Below, piece after piece: positions 1-7,092 of a stretch of DNA of 18,613 nucleotides. Within the stretch, counting starts at the first letter, position 1. Every line of letters starts with the position of its first letter. The DNA is taken from contig DJCX01000010.1 in NCBI GenBank assembly GCA_002430755.1, positions 1-18,613 on the forward strand. The letters run 5' to 3'. Below the pieces are notes generated by a model. The model worked only from the letters and a program-made list of their open reading frames with translations, did no database searches and was not told the DNA's origin. This DNA comes from Flavobacteriales bacterium UBA5939. Its GTDB lineage: Bacteria; Bacteroidota; Bacteroidia; Flavobacteriales; Schleiferiaceae. A program made the position numbers and the translations under genes.

Positions 1-783
1 CCGATGTACAGTTCTCGACTCATGCAGTTAAAAGGAACCCCTTTAGAGGAGTTCGCTGTAAACCTCATTTCAAAGCAGGAATCTGTTCGAAACCCGGGTC
101 TTTGGAATGATGTAGTGTCAGAAGACGTGTTCTGGAGTGCAATTAAACAGTACCATGAATTGCCGCAACAGCAAGATAAAGCGAGCGATTCTACCATTGT
201 CCCTTCACGAAAGTTATTAGTAGTTGGGATTAATTCTGGTAAGAGTGCCAGGGCTTCCCGCTATCTAACCAATGAATTAGAAGCGGAGGACTATCTTTTA
301 ATCGAGGGGGATAATTCTTGGATACATAACGAACAGCTAGTAACATTAGATTCTACTATAAGCTATGATTTGGTAATCACTGAGAACGATCCTGCGTATA
401 TCCTAGATGTTCTGAGAAATCTTAGATCTGTAAATATCAATTACCATTGGTATACACACGAATACCAAGCTTTAGATAATGGTTTAGTAAGTTCCGTATT
501 CTCCCGTGAGACCGTACATATGTTCACTGCCAATTTCACCGATTATGACAGTGAAGAGTCTACGGAATTTATTCGAGCGTTTAGAAATCGCTTTGAGCGC
601 CATCCAGATAGAATGGCCATAGAAGGCTATGACAATGCTAAGTTCCATTTGCTGAGATTGACGCAGGGAACGACATCGTGGCGCGGAATACGTAAAGGAT
701 TTTCTTTTGATGATGCATCAAGAGAAAATTCATTCGTTGAAATGCGAAGCTTTAAATATCTCCGTTGGGAATTACAACAGTAA
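1..783 (+). CDS. Periplasmic-binding-protein-like (Peripla_BP_6 type) protein, C-terminal part
   Basis: The frame is open from base 1 and the first Met codon is at base 4, so this is probably the C-terminal part of a longer gene cut by the window edge. About 260 residues are visible. The last 100 residues resemble the C-terminal lobe of type-1 periplasmic binding proteins of branched-chain amino acid ABC systems: an FTANFTDYD segment, then EFIRAFRNRFERHPDRMAIE and GYDNAKF, the usual 'long helix, then GYDA' layout. Bacteroidota carry many such proteins without transporter genes nearby, sometimes fused to LysM repeats, so a transport role is not implied; no permease is visible here. The stop lies one base from the stop of the convergent AAA+ gene. 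Family assignment is by motif recognition only. Confidence 0.6.
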   Translation, partial: PMYSSRLMQLKGTPLEEFAVNLISKQESVRNPGLWNDVVSEDVFWSAIKQYHELPQQQDKASDSTIVPSRKLLVVGINSGKSARASRYLTNELEAEDYLLIEGDNSWIHNEQLVTLDSTISYDLVITENDPAYILDVLRNLRSVNINYHWYTHEYQALDNGLVSSVFSRETVHMFTANFTDYDSEESTEFIRAFRNRFERHPDRMAIEGYDNAKFHLLRLTQGTTSWRGIRKGFSFDDASRENSFVEMRSFKYLRWELQQ

Positions 784-784
784 T

Positions 785-2257
785 TTATTCCTCAGTTGAA
801 AGCCCACTGATCATGTTACCGAATAAGTCGTTGAAGTCAGTCTTAACGTTGGTTCTTTCTTTGTTCACCTGACTGTATTCTGCAAGTGACCATAGCACCA
901 TCTCTTTCAAGAATTCCTGCGGAGCTTCAATCTTGTTCTTCCAATGCTCGTTAATAAATACATTCAGAGCATCTACATCCAAGGCGTTGCAATATTCTTT
1001 TGAAGAAAAATCATCGAGTAACTCAATCTTACCCCCAGCGCTAAACCAGTCTTGAATACTCAAAAACGGGTTGTTGTCGTTGGTTCTTTTTAAGTTTCGG
1101 AACTTAGGGAAATAACGCTCGTACGCTTCCTTTACAGCTTGTCCTAGTAAATTTTCTGCTACATTTTGAGCGCCTTCTTGCTCGCCCTCATAGACGAGTT
1201 CTACCTTTCCTACTATAGCACTGATGGTACCGTAAAAGTCAGTAAGTCGCACACTGCTTTGCTTGGCTCCTTCAATTAATCTTCGGCGTTCTGCAGCAGT
1301 TAATAGCGCTTCATAAGCGCTTATAGTCATCCTAGCACTTACACCACTTCCTGCATCGATAAACGAACTTTCTCGAGCACTAAAAGCAAGCTGTTCAACA
1401 ATCTCTTTAGCTAAAGCGCTCACTTTAATATTGGGGTAGAGCGATGCAATTTGTGCACTCTCTTGAGCAGTGATTTTTAAGGCAGTTTCTAAATCCTCGG
1501 GGTAATGCGTATGAATTTGTGAACCAATTCTATCCTTTAGAGGTGTTACTATACTACCACGATTTGTGTAATCTTCTGGATTGGCAGTAAACACAAATTG
1601 TAGATCTAATGGCAAGCGTTTTTGGAACCCACGAATCTGTATATCGCCCTCTTGTAAAATATTGAATAAGCTTACTTGCAGTCTGGGTTGAAGATCGGGA
1701 AGCTCGTTGATCACGAAGATGGAACGGTGAGCTCTTGGAATCATTCCGTAATGGATCACCCGGTCGTCTGAGAAACTGAGCTTTTCATTGGCTGCTTTGA
1801 TCGGGTCAATATCTCCAATGAGGTCTGCCACTGTAGTATCGGGCGTAGCAAGTTTTTCAAAGAATCGGTCGTTTCTATGTATCCAATCTATTTCTAAATC
1901 ATCTCCTTGCAACACTACCTGCTCTTGCCATTCCTTGGTAATAGGGGCCATGGGGTCTTCATTGAGCTCACTTTCTTTTATGCAGGGAATCCATTCGTCG
2001 AGCAATTCTACCATCTGTCGAGCAATTCTTGTTTTGGCTTGTCCGCGAAGTCCCAAGAGCAAAATATCGTGCGCAGCCAAAATACCGCGTTCTACCGCCG
2101 GCAGTACACTGTCCTCATAGCCAAATATCCCCTTAAAAGGATGTTTGCCAGCCTTCAACATTGGGATGAGGTTTTGGCGCATTTCTTCCTTGATAGAGTG
2201 GCTGCTGTACCCTGAGGTTCTCAACTCGCCTAAAGTGTTCATACTTGGCTTTGTCAT
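785..2257 (-). CDS. BchI/MoxR-like AAA+ ATPase (magnesium-chelatase-like), partner of a VWA protein
   Basis: A 490-residue AAA+ ATPase of the magnesium-chelatase I / MoxR clade. Visible motifs: Walker A GLRGQAKTR (residues 69-77), a BchI-like insert around TVADLIGDIDP (142-152), Walker B FVINE (181-185), sensor-1 Asn in FTANPED (223-229), and the Arg-finger region LKDRIGS (240-246). The Walker A has RGQAK instead of the usual GxGK spacing residues, and the Walker B ends in Asn-Glu instead of Asp-Glu. From memory these are normal in a subfamily often annotated 'magnesium chelatase' or 'sigma-54 interacting', which has no link to chlorophyll. The gene starts inside the stop of the VWA gene (ATGA, 2254-2257), so the two are translationally coupled. 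MoxR-VWA pairs act as chaperone-like remodelling machines for metal insertion or protein maturation; the client here is unknown. Confidence 0.85.
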   Translation of the reverse strand: MTKPSMNTLGELRTSGYSSHSIKEEMRQNLIPMLKAGKHPFKGIFGYEDSVLPAVERGILAAHDILLLGLRGQAKTRIARQMVELLDEWIPCIKESELNEDPMAPITKEWQEQVVLQGDDLEIDWIHRNDRFFEKLATPDTTVADLIGDIDPIKAANEKLSFSDDRVIHYGMIPRAHRSIFVINELPDLQPRLQVSLFNILQEGDIQIRGFQKRLPLDLQFVFTANPEDYTNRGSIVTPLKDRIGSQIHTHYPEDLETALKITAQESAQIASLYPNIKVSALAKEIVEQLAFSARESSFIDAGSGVSARMTISAYEALLTAAERRRLIEGAKQSSVRLTDFYGTISAIVGKVELVYEGEQEGAQNVAENLLGQAVKEAYERYFPKFRNLKRTNDNNPFLSIQDWFSAGGKIELLDDFSSKEYCNALDVDALNVFINEHWKNKIEAPQEFLKEMVLWSLAEYSQVNKERTNVKTDFNDLFGNMISGLSTEE

Positions 2258-3357
2258 TTTGAATTTCGTTTTTTCTGTTGCTGGTAGTCGCTGAAAATGA
2301 GTTGCCCCAACTTATTTAACCCAGTGTAATAGGCATTTCCTCCATTGATTTCGCTAAACGAGCGAATGAAGTGCTGGAGGTATGCATCTTTCGCGATCAT
2401 AAAGGTATTTACCGGGATTTTCGCTTTTTTGGTTTTTGCCGCCATTTCAAGACACTTGCCCGTGATGTAGGGGTCTAAGCCGAAACTGTTCTTGTAAAAG
2501 CTTCCGTCAGGTTCAACGAGGCAGCTCGGCTTACCGTCTGTAATATTGAATATTTGTTTGTTGGCACTTTTTCTTCGTTTGAGTAAGCCCATGGCCAGTT
2601 CAAGTCCGGCTACAAAATTGGTGTGGTACGGTCCGACTTGTAGGTAGGGCAGGTCCTTAATCTGAATTGGCCAGCTTTCATTACCGTAAACGATGATGTC
2701 CAACGTGTCTTTTGGGTATTTCGTGGTGATCCATTCTGCCAATGCCATGGCCACCATTTTTGCGGGAGTAATCCGATCTTCACCGTAAAGGATCATACTA
2801 TGACTGATATCTATCATTAAAACAGTGCTTAAACTGGTGTTCTGATAGGCTTCTTCTACCACAAGATCCTCTTGAGTTAAGCGCAGTTCATCAATCCCCC
2901 CCGATACCAAAGCATTCTTTAGACTTTCATTCATAACAATATTGTCGAGCGCATCGCCGAATTGAAAGCTTCTAAAATCTCCGGTACTATCACCTTTGCC
3001 CATTGGGCTGTCGCTTTGATGTTCTCCTGAATCTCCTTTTTTCAATGTACCGAAGAGCTGATCCATGGCAGCCTTACGAACAGCACCTTCCGCTTTTGAG
3101 GTCAGCCCCATACCACCTTGACCGTCCAAAGTATCTCGTAAGTATCCTTTGTCCTTTAGTTCTTGAATGAAATCCTCAAAGGTGTATTCGTCTGTGGTAA
3201 TGTTGTAGTGCTGGTCAAGCTGCCTCAACCAATCAAGTGCTTCGTCGACCTCTCCAGAGGTATGGACGATGACCTCCTTAAACAGTCCTAAAAGGGTTTC
3301 GAAGGGGCTGCTCTGTGCATCTGAATGTGCTGAAAAAAGAATTCCTCGCATGTACAT
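2254..3357 (-). CDS. VWA-domain (BchD/CoxE-like) protein
   Basis: A 367-residue soluble protein with a von Willebrand factor A domain in the C-terminal half. The MIDAS metal site is complete: DISHS (Asp183, Ser185, Ser187), Thr246 in GPYHTNF, and Asp274 in NITDGKPS. The N-terminal half is helical and charged, with a low-complexity Gly/Ser/Asp linker around residues 107-126 (KKGDSGEHQSDSPMGKGDS), as in the linkers of ChlD-type subunits. No signal peptide or membrane segment is seen, so it should be cytoplasmic. It is the first gene of a two-gene operon and overlaps the AAA+ ATPase by 4 nt, which fits a ring ATPase with a VWA adaptor. ATG codons lie at 3357 and 3351; either could be the start, and I see no strong Shine-Dalgarno, as usual in this phylum. 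Confidence 0.85.
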   Translation of the reverse strand: MYMRGILFSAHSDAQSSPFETLLGLFKEVIVHTSGEVDEALDWLRQLDQHYNITTDEYTFEDFIQELKDKGYLRDTLDGQGGMGLTSKAEGAVRKAAMDQLFGTLKKGDSGEHQSDSPMGKGDSTGDFRSFQFGDALDNIVMNESLKNALVSGGIDELRLTQEDLVVEEAYQNTSLSTVLMIDISHSMILYGEDRITPAKMVAMALAEWITTKYPKDTLDIIVYGNESWPIQIKDLPYLQVGPYHTNFVAGLELAMGLLKRRKSANKQIFNITDGKPSCLVEPDGSFYKNSFGLDPYITGKCLEMAAKTKKAKIPVNTFMIAKDAYLQHFIRSFSEINGGNAYYTGLNKLGQLIFSDYQQQKKRNSK

Positions 3358-3384
3358 TAAACATTACCAAGGGGGACAATGTTG

Positions 3385-3392
3385 TAGATTTG
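3385..3392 (+). promoter_or_regulatory. Candidate -7 promoter element for the bcp-crtZ-crtYcd operon
   Basis: TAGATTTG matches the Bacteroidota -7 consensus TAnnTTTG exactly. It lies 40 bases before the peroxiredoxin start, in the only gene-free stretch between the divergent VWA gene and this operon. No clear TTG element lies 17-23 bases upstream, so the promoter call rests on the -7 box and its position. Confidence 0.4.
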
Positions 3393-3431
3393 AATAGAAT
3401 TTTACGATTCCAATTTTGGAACCAAAAGTTT

Positions 3432-3905
3432 ATGCCTAGAAATACCCCATTAACCGTCGGTGAGCCTATACCGTCGTTTGAACTTTTTGATGAAGACGGT
3501 CAACTGTTCTCATCTGAAACCTACAAAGGGAAACCTCTAGTGATTTTTTTCTACCCTAAAGACCATACACCGGGATGTACTGCACAGGCGTGTAGCTTCC
3601 GTGATCATGAGCGTGAATTCGCTGCTGTAGGAGCACAAGTTATTGGTGTGAACAGCGGCTCTGTAAAAGAGCACAAAAGCTTTGTAGAGAGATACAAATT
3701 GAATTTCCCAGTATTGAGTGACCCTGGGCATAAGGTGAGAAAGTCCTTTGGCGCGCCTGGGCTATTGTTCAATATGGTTGCGGATCGTATTACTTTTGTT
3801 ACTGATGAGCAGCATAGGGTAGCCTATGTTTTTAAGAGTATGACCAAGGCGACCGATCACATTGATGAAAGCCTTAACTTTTTACAAAATCTACAAACGG
3901 TATGA
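3432..3905 (+). CDS. bcp: Thioredoxin-dependent peroxiredoxin, Bcp/PrxQ type
   Basis: A 157-residue peroxiredoxin that reduces peroxides using thioredoxin. The peroxidatic motif HTPGCT gives Cys49, and the resolving Cys54 follows after four residues (CTAQAC), the spacing of atypical 2-Cys Bcp/PrxQ enzymes. Further family features are VIFFYPKDHTPGC, GVNSGSVKEHKSF and FPVLSDP. The start at ATG 3432 (MPRNTPLTVGEPIPSFEL) places the fold at the normal family position; an upstream GTG at 3315 would add 39 unrelated residues and run into the divergent VWA gene, so I reject it. The stop overlaps the start of crtZ by 4 nt (ATGA, 3902-3905). The coupling suggests that peroxide removal and pigment synthesis are expressed together. 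Confidence 0.93.
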   Translation: MPRNTPLTVGEPIPSFELFDEDGQLFSSETYKGKPLVIFFYPKDHTPGCTAQACSFRDHEREFAAVGAQVIGVNSGSVKEHKSFVERYKLNFPVLSDPGHKVRKSFGAPGLLFNMVADRITFVTDEQHRVAYVFKSMTKATDHIDESLNFLQNLQTV

Positions 3906-4372
3906 GTACGTTAGAAATCAGCTTAATGTTATTGACCTTCTTTGCAATGGAAGGTACTGCATGGTTGGCGCATCGTTATTTGATGCACGGTTTCTTATGG
4001 TTCTTGCACGAGGATCATCACATAAAGACTCCTGGTGCCCTTGAAAAGAACGATTCATTCTTCCTAATCTTCGCCATTCCCTCCTGGTTGTGCATTATGT
4101 TAGGATCGTTTAATCATAACGGGATTTCTGTAGCCATCGGTCTTGGTATTGCGCTATATGGTCTGGCTTATGCCTTAGTTCATGAGGTCTTCATCCACCA
4201 GCGTTTGCCTTTCCTTAGAAAAAGCAATAGCACCTACTGGGAAGCCGTCCGACTCCAACACAAGATGCATCACAAAACCCTTGGAAAGGAGGGAAGCGAG
4301 AATTTTGGTATGTTATGGGTACATCCTAAATACATACGCCAAGTTCGGGCAATGAAATCCGCCAACACCTAG
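3902..4372 (+). CDS. crtZ: Beta-carotene 3-hydroxylase (fatty acid hydroxylase superfamily)
   Basis: A 156-residue di-iron membrane hydroxylase that adds hydroxyl groups at C-3 of beta-ionone rings (beta-carotene to zeaxanthin, or the single ring of monocyclic carotenoids). All His clusters of the CrtZ family are present: HRYLMH (His24, His29), HEDHH (His36, 39, 40), HEVFIH (His94, His99) and HKMHH (His120, 123, 124). The length matches short bacterial CrtZ, with hydrophobic segments at about residues 5-20, 53-70 and 75-93. It overlaps bcp by 4 nt and the next gene, lycopene cyclase, starts 3 bases after its stop, so all three should be on one transcript. The substrate would be the product of the cyclase encoded next to it. 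Confidence 0.95.
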   Translation: MSTLEISLMLLTFFAMEGTAWLAHRYLMHGFLWFLHEDHHIKTPGALEKNDSFFLIFAIPSWLCIMLGSFNHNGISVAIGLGIALYGLAYALVHEVFIHQRLPFLRKSNSTYWEAVRLQHKMHHKTLGKEGSENFGMLWVHPKYIRQVRAMKSANT

Positions 4373-4375
4373 TAT

Positions 4376-5077
4376 ATGTTAGAAACCAAGTGGTTATATC
4401 TCATCCTAAACGCCTTTACCATAAGTTTTCCACTGATTAGAAGTTTCGAATCAAAGGTGGCCTACTACAAAGGCTTTCCTTCGCTATTCAAATCAATGGC
4501 CATAGTAAGCGGCTTTTTCCTCGTATGGGACATTTGGTTTACTGAGATGGGTGTTTGGGGGTTCACGCCAGAATACCTCTCTGGAATTGCGCTCTTTGGC
4601 CTGCCCCTTGGTGAGTATCTATTCTTTATAACCGTCCCTTTTGCATGTTTATTTATCTACGAGTGCATGCGCTACTTTTTCCCGGACGGGCTTCTTAAAC
4701 CTTCTGGCGCAAGGTATGTCTCGGTCTTTCTATTGCTTCTCTGTGCCGCTCTAGGTGCGTATTCTGTAGTTGAAGGTCTCTGGTATACAGGTTCGACCTT
4801 CGTTTTATTAGGTTTATTTACTGCCTATACGCAGTATGTGGTAAAAGCTACATGGTTGCCCCGATTTTACGAGAGTTACCTTCCGTGTTTAGTTCCGTTT
4901 TTTATAAAAAATGGCATTCTCACAGGATCCCTTTTGGCCTCCCAGGTAGTATGGTACAACAATGCTGAAAACCTCGGGATACGCTTGGGTACAATTCCAT
5001 TTGAAGATATCTTCTACGGGATGTTGCTCGTGATGGGGACTGTGCACTTCTACGAAAAGTTTGAGGCGACCCGTTAG
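4376..5077 (+). CDS. crtYcd: Lycopene beta-cyclase, fused CrtYc-CrtYd (heterodimer-type) family
   Basis: A 233-residue integral membrane protein with the two repeated lycopene cyclase domains fused in one chain, as in many Flavobacteriia. First-domain motifs: FLVWDIWFTEMGVWGF (48-63) and LPLGEYLFF (76-84), then FIYE (93-96). Second-domain motifs: PFFIKNGILTG (174-184), VVWYNNAENLGIR (191-203) and TIPFEDIFYG (206-215). It cyclises psi ends of lycopene to beta-ionone rings, supplying the substrate for CrtZ encoded immediately upstream. Two spots differ from the consensus I remember: Gly79 where a second Glu usually precedes Glu80, and ASQ (188-190) before VVWYN where an E-x-P pattern is common. 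These could affect whether one or both ends are cyclised, but the acidic pair Glu210-Asp211 is intact. Confidence 0.92.
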   Translation: MLETKWLYLILNAFTISFPLIRSFESKVAYYKGFPSLFKSMAIVSGFFLVWDIWFTEMGVWGFTPEYLSGIALFGLPLGEYLFFITVPFACLFIYECMRYFFPDGLLKPSGARYVSVFLLLLCAALGAYSVVEGLWYTGSTFVLLGLFTAYTQYVVKATWLPRFYESYLPCLVPFFIKNGILTGSLLASQVVWYNNAENLGIRLGTIPFEDIFYGMLLVMGTVHFYEKFEATR

Positions 5078-5113
5078 GACCGCCCCATAAAAGTTTCATG
5101 AAAGAACAGGGAG

Positions 5114-5692
5114 TTAGTCAAGGACTTCCACAGGTTGCATAGTCTGCTGCTCGGCTACTTCATTCGCGATAGCTTCGCGTTCTGCATAAGCAGTAAGGTT
5201 CGCCAGTCCAGTCTCAAAGTCAGGTCCTACCCATTTGTCCATTTGGGCACCCATCCAACGCATGAGCAGTGGCATTTCTCCACTAAAGCCCCAGGAAACT
5301 AACGCCTTCCCTTCGTCCGAGGTTGAGAATTCCCAGTGCCCATAGCTTGTCCCTTGACCTACGAAGTCAATTTTGGTTTCCATTGCTGAGGCAGTAAGTT
5401 GCAGTATTTCCATTCCGCCGCTTCCAGAATTTTCACTGGTCCAACTGTAGGTTGCACCTTCGCCAACATAAGTGGTACCTAATTCATACTCCATGGTGGA
5501 ATCGGCAAGGAACCATGCACTCCACTCGGGCCATGTACTAAAGTCGCTGACGATTTGCTGTACAAGTGCTGGATCTACGTCCATTGTGGTACTTCGGCTT
5601 ACGCTGTATTCTTTACTTAGTGTCGCGTTGTATATAGTAAAAGTTCCAAATACTACTGCAACGATAATGAGAACAATCTTCAAAATTTTCAT
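5114..5692 (-). CDS. Membrane-anchored SRPBCC (START-like / polyketide-cyclase-like) protein
   Basis: A 192-residue protein with an N-terminal hydrophobic segment (about residues 4-20, after MKILK) followed by an SRPBCC fold. The fold is suggested by the pattern SVSRSTTMDVDPALVQQIVS, then DFSTWPEWSAWF (50-61), a central beta region and GPDFETGLANL (156-166), the C-terminal helix typical of the family. These proteins bind hydrophobic ligands in a deep cavity; the Bacteroidota version with an N-terminal anchor has no known ligand. The C-terminus is a charged tail (EREAIANEVAEQQ). It faces the crtYcd operon tail to tail with 36 bases between stops and is divergent from terC. Its place among carotenoid genes invites a lipid or pigment ligand, but nothing in the sequence shows it. 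Confidence 0.8.
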   Translation of the reverse strand: MKILKIVLIIVAVVFGTFTIYNATLSKEYSVSRSTTMDVDPALVQQIVSDFSTWPEWSAWFLADSTMEYELGTTYVGEGATYSWTSENSGSGGMEILQLTASAMETKIDFVGQGTSYGHWEFSTSDEGKALVSWGFSGEMPLLMRWMGAQMDKWVGPDFETGLANLTAYAEREAIANEVAEQQTMQPVEVLD

Positions 5693-5752
5693 GGTAAGTT
5701 GTGTTTAGTAGTGGATAAATATAACTTTAAAACTACTTTGAAACATACGCTT

Positions 5753-6454
5753 ATGGAAGCCTTTTACTCGCTTGATGGATGGGTCTCTTTGATGACTCTA
5801 ACCTTACTTGAAATAGTCTTAGGAATAGACAATATTATATTCATATCTCTGGTTACAAGTGACTTGAAGGAGAAAGAGCAGCCGCTGGCACGTCGTTTAG
5901 GTCTTGGCTTGGCACTGCTCTTTAGGGTGCTTATGCTATTGGGGATTACTTGGCTCATCGGTTTGACTGCACCACTTTTTGAAGTAGGATCACACCCTGT
6001 GAGTGGGCGAGATTTAATTCTTTTTATTGGTGGGGTTTTCCTTTTGGCAAAGGCGAGTCAGGAAATGGTGAAAAAAATCGAGGGCTCTCACGGTCATCGA
6101 GAATCTAAAGCACTCACCCTCGGTGCCGCCATAATACAAATAGGATTACTCGATATCGTATTTAGTTTCGATAGCGTGCTTACGGCAATAGGAATGTCTG
6201 AACACCTTGCAGTGATGATTGCGGCCGTAATTTTGTCTATGATCGTGATGCTTTCCTTCGCAGAATCTATTAGCGACTTTATTTCAAAGCATGTATCGCT
6301 GCAAATTTTAGCACTCAGTTTTTTGATACTTATAGGTACGGTACTGGTTGCAGAAAGTGCACATGTTGAAATTCCTAAACCATACATCTATTGTAGCGTA
6401 GGCTTTGCCTTAGGGGTACAACTTCTTACGATTAGAGCAAGCCGACGCCGTTAG
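5753..6454 (+). CDS. TerC family integral membrane protein
   Basis: A 233-residue membrane protein with about seven hydrophobic segments and the two TerC signatures: LEIVLGIDNIIF (19-30; Glu20, Asp26, Asn27) and LLDIVFSFDSVLTAIG (132-147; Asp134, Asp140, Ser141), plus Glu171. Members of the family (Alx, MeeF and relatives) export manganese or help load metal onto exported proteins; the old tellurite name is misleading. The start at ATG 5753 is preferred because the only upstream in-frame start (TTG 5699) adds a polar stretch and abuts the divergent SRPBCC gene. The last helix reads FALGVQLL where I expect an FxxxVExL pattern, so a conserved Glu may be Gln here. TAACTTTA at 5722-5729 is one base off the -7 consensus. 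Confidence 0.9.
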   Translation: MEAFYSLDGWVSLMTLTLLEIVLGIDNIIFISLVTSDLKEKEQPLARRLGLGLALLFRVLMLLGITWLIGLTAPLFEVGSHPVSGRDLILFIGGVFLLAKASQEMVKKIEGSHGHRESKALTLGAAIIQIGLLDIVFSFDSVLTAIGMSEHLAVMIAAVILSMIVMLSFAESISDFISKHVSLQILALSFLILIGTVLVAESAHVEIPKPYIYCSVGFALGVQLLTIRASRRR

Positions 6455-6457
6455 CCG

Positions 6458-7048
6458 TTATTGGAATCGGCCAATTAGCCGGAAGTAATCCTTCAGTACG
6501 ACAGTGTTGTTTTTGAGATTAGGTTGCGTACCAAACAGCAGCAATGAATCTTGACCTTGGAGGAGATAGGGCTGCTTATAATCTAGCATCTTTTGAAAGA
6601 GGAGTGCCGCTAATGTATAGTGGTCGTTGTAGTCCATATGATCAAGAACCAGCTTTACAGTAGTATCGCCAACTACAATGGCCGCAGTGTCTCCAAATAA
6701 ACCTTTTAGGTTTGGTTCGCAAACGATGTAGGCAAGATCGTTACGCCAATGATTAACAATAGCGAAATTTAAAACTGGGTAAGCTGTATCATTTAGCGCC
6801 TTTGAGCTTCTATGCACTTTAAATCCTTGTTGGTTGAGCGCATCACTTTCTTCTGTTCGGTATTGTACGATCCGTGTATTATTGAAGTACAACTCGTCGC
6901 TTTCTAAAACCTCGTAGTTGGCTGGGCTGTCCCAATCAATTAATTTCTGTTCATAGGGCCAGAGCACACTCAGTAACAGTGTGGCAGTGATAAAGCCCAA
7001 GGCCAGTTTGTAGATGCGATTCTCCATGTATTGTGCAACAAATTTCAT
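6458..7048 (-). CDS. Unknown protein with one N-terminal membrane segment
   Basis: I do not recognise a family. The 196-residue protein starts at ATG 7048 (MKFVAQYMENRIYK) and has one hydrophobic segment at about residues 15-28 (LALGFITATLLLSV), so the rest would lie outside the cytoplasm. A later ATG (7027) gives a shorter N-terminus directly before the membrane segment and is equally possible; an upstream TTG at 7069 is unlikely. The body is mixed alpha/beta with Asn/Asp-rich turns, one Cys (in YIVCEPN) and no catalytic pattern I can name. It sits between terC (4-base gap, convergent) and the CruF-like gene (divergent), so it is probably transcribed alone. Typical codon use and a full-length frame support a real gene. 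Confidence 0.65.
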   Translation of the reverse strand: MKFVAQYMENRIYKLALGFITATLLLSVLWPYEQKLIDWDSPANYEVLESDELYFNNTRIVQYRTEESDALNQQGFKVHRSSKALNDTAYPVLNFAIVNHWRNDLAYIVCEPNLKGLFGDTAAIVVGDTTVKLVLDHMDYNDHYTLAALLFQKMLDYKQPYLLQGQDSLLLFGTQPNLKNNTVVLKDYFRLIGRFQ

Positions 7049-7092
7049 TCGATAGTGTTTAACTTGCAAACGTCTAGACCGACTTATTACTG

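Noticed and set aside
785..2257. True magnesium chelatase subunit for bacteriochlorophyll
   Set aside because: No other tetrapyrrole or photosynthesis genes, and the Walker variants fit a separate BchI-like subfamily.
3315..3431. N-terminal extension of the peroxiredoxin from a GTG
   Set aside because: The extra 39 residues are unlike the family, overlap the divergent VWA gene and cover the likely promoter.
5699..5752. N-terminal extension of TerC from a TTG
   Set aside because: Polar, unlike the family, and starts next to the divergent ATG; ATG 5753 fits the known N-terminus.
5753..6454. Tellurite resistance determinant
   Set aside because: The TerC family is mostly linked to metal ion export; no other ter genes are present.
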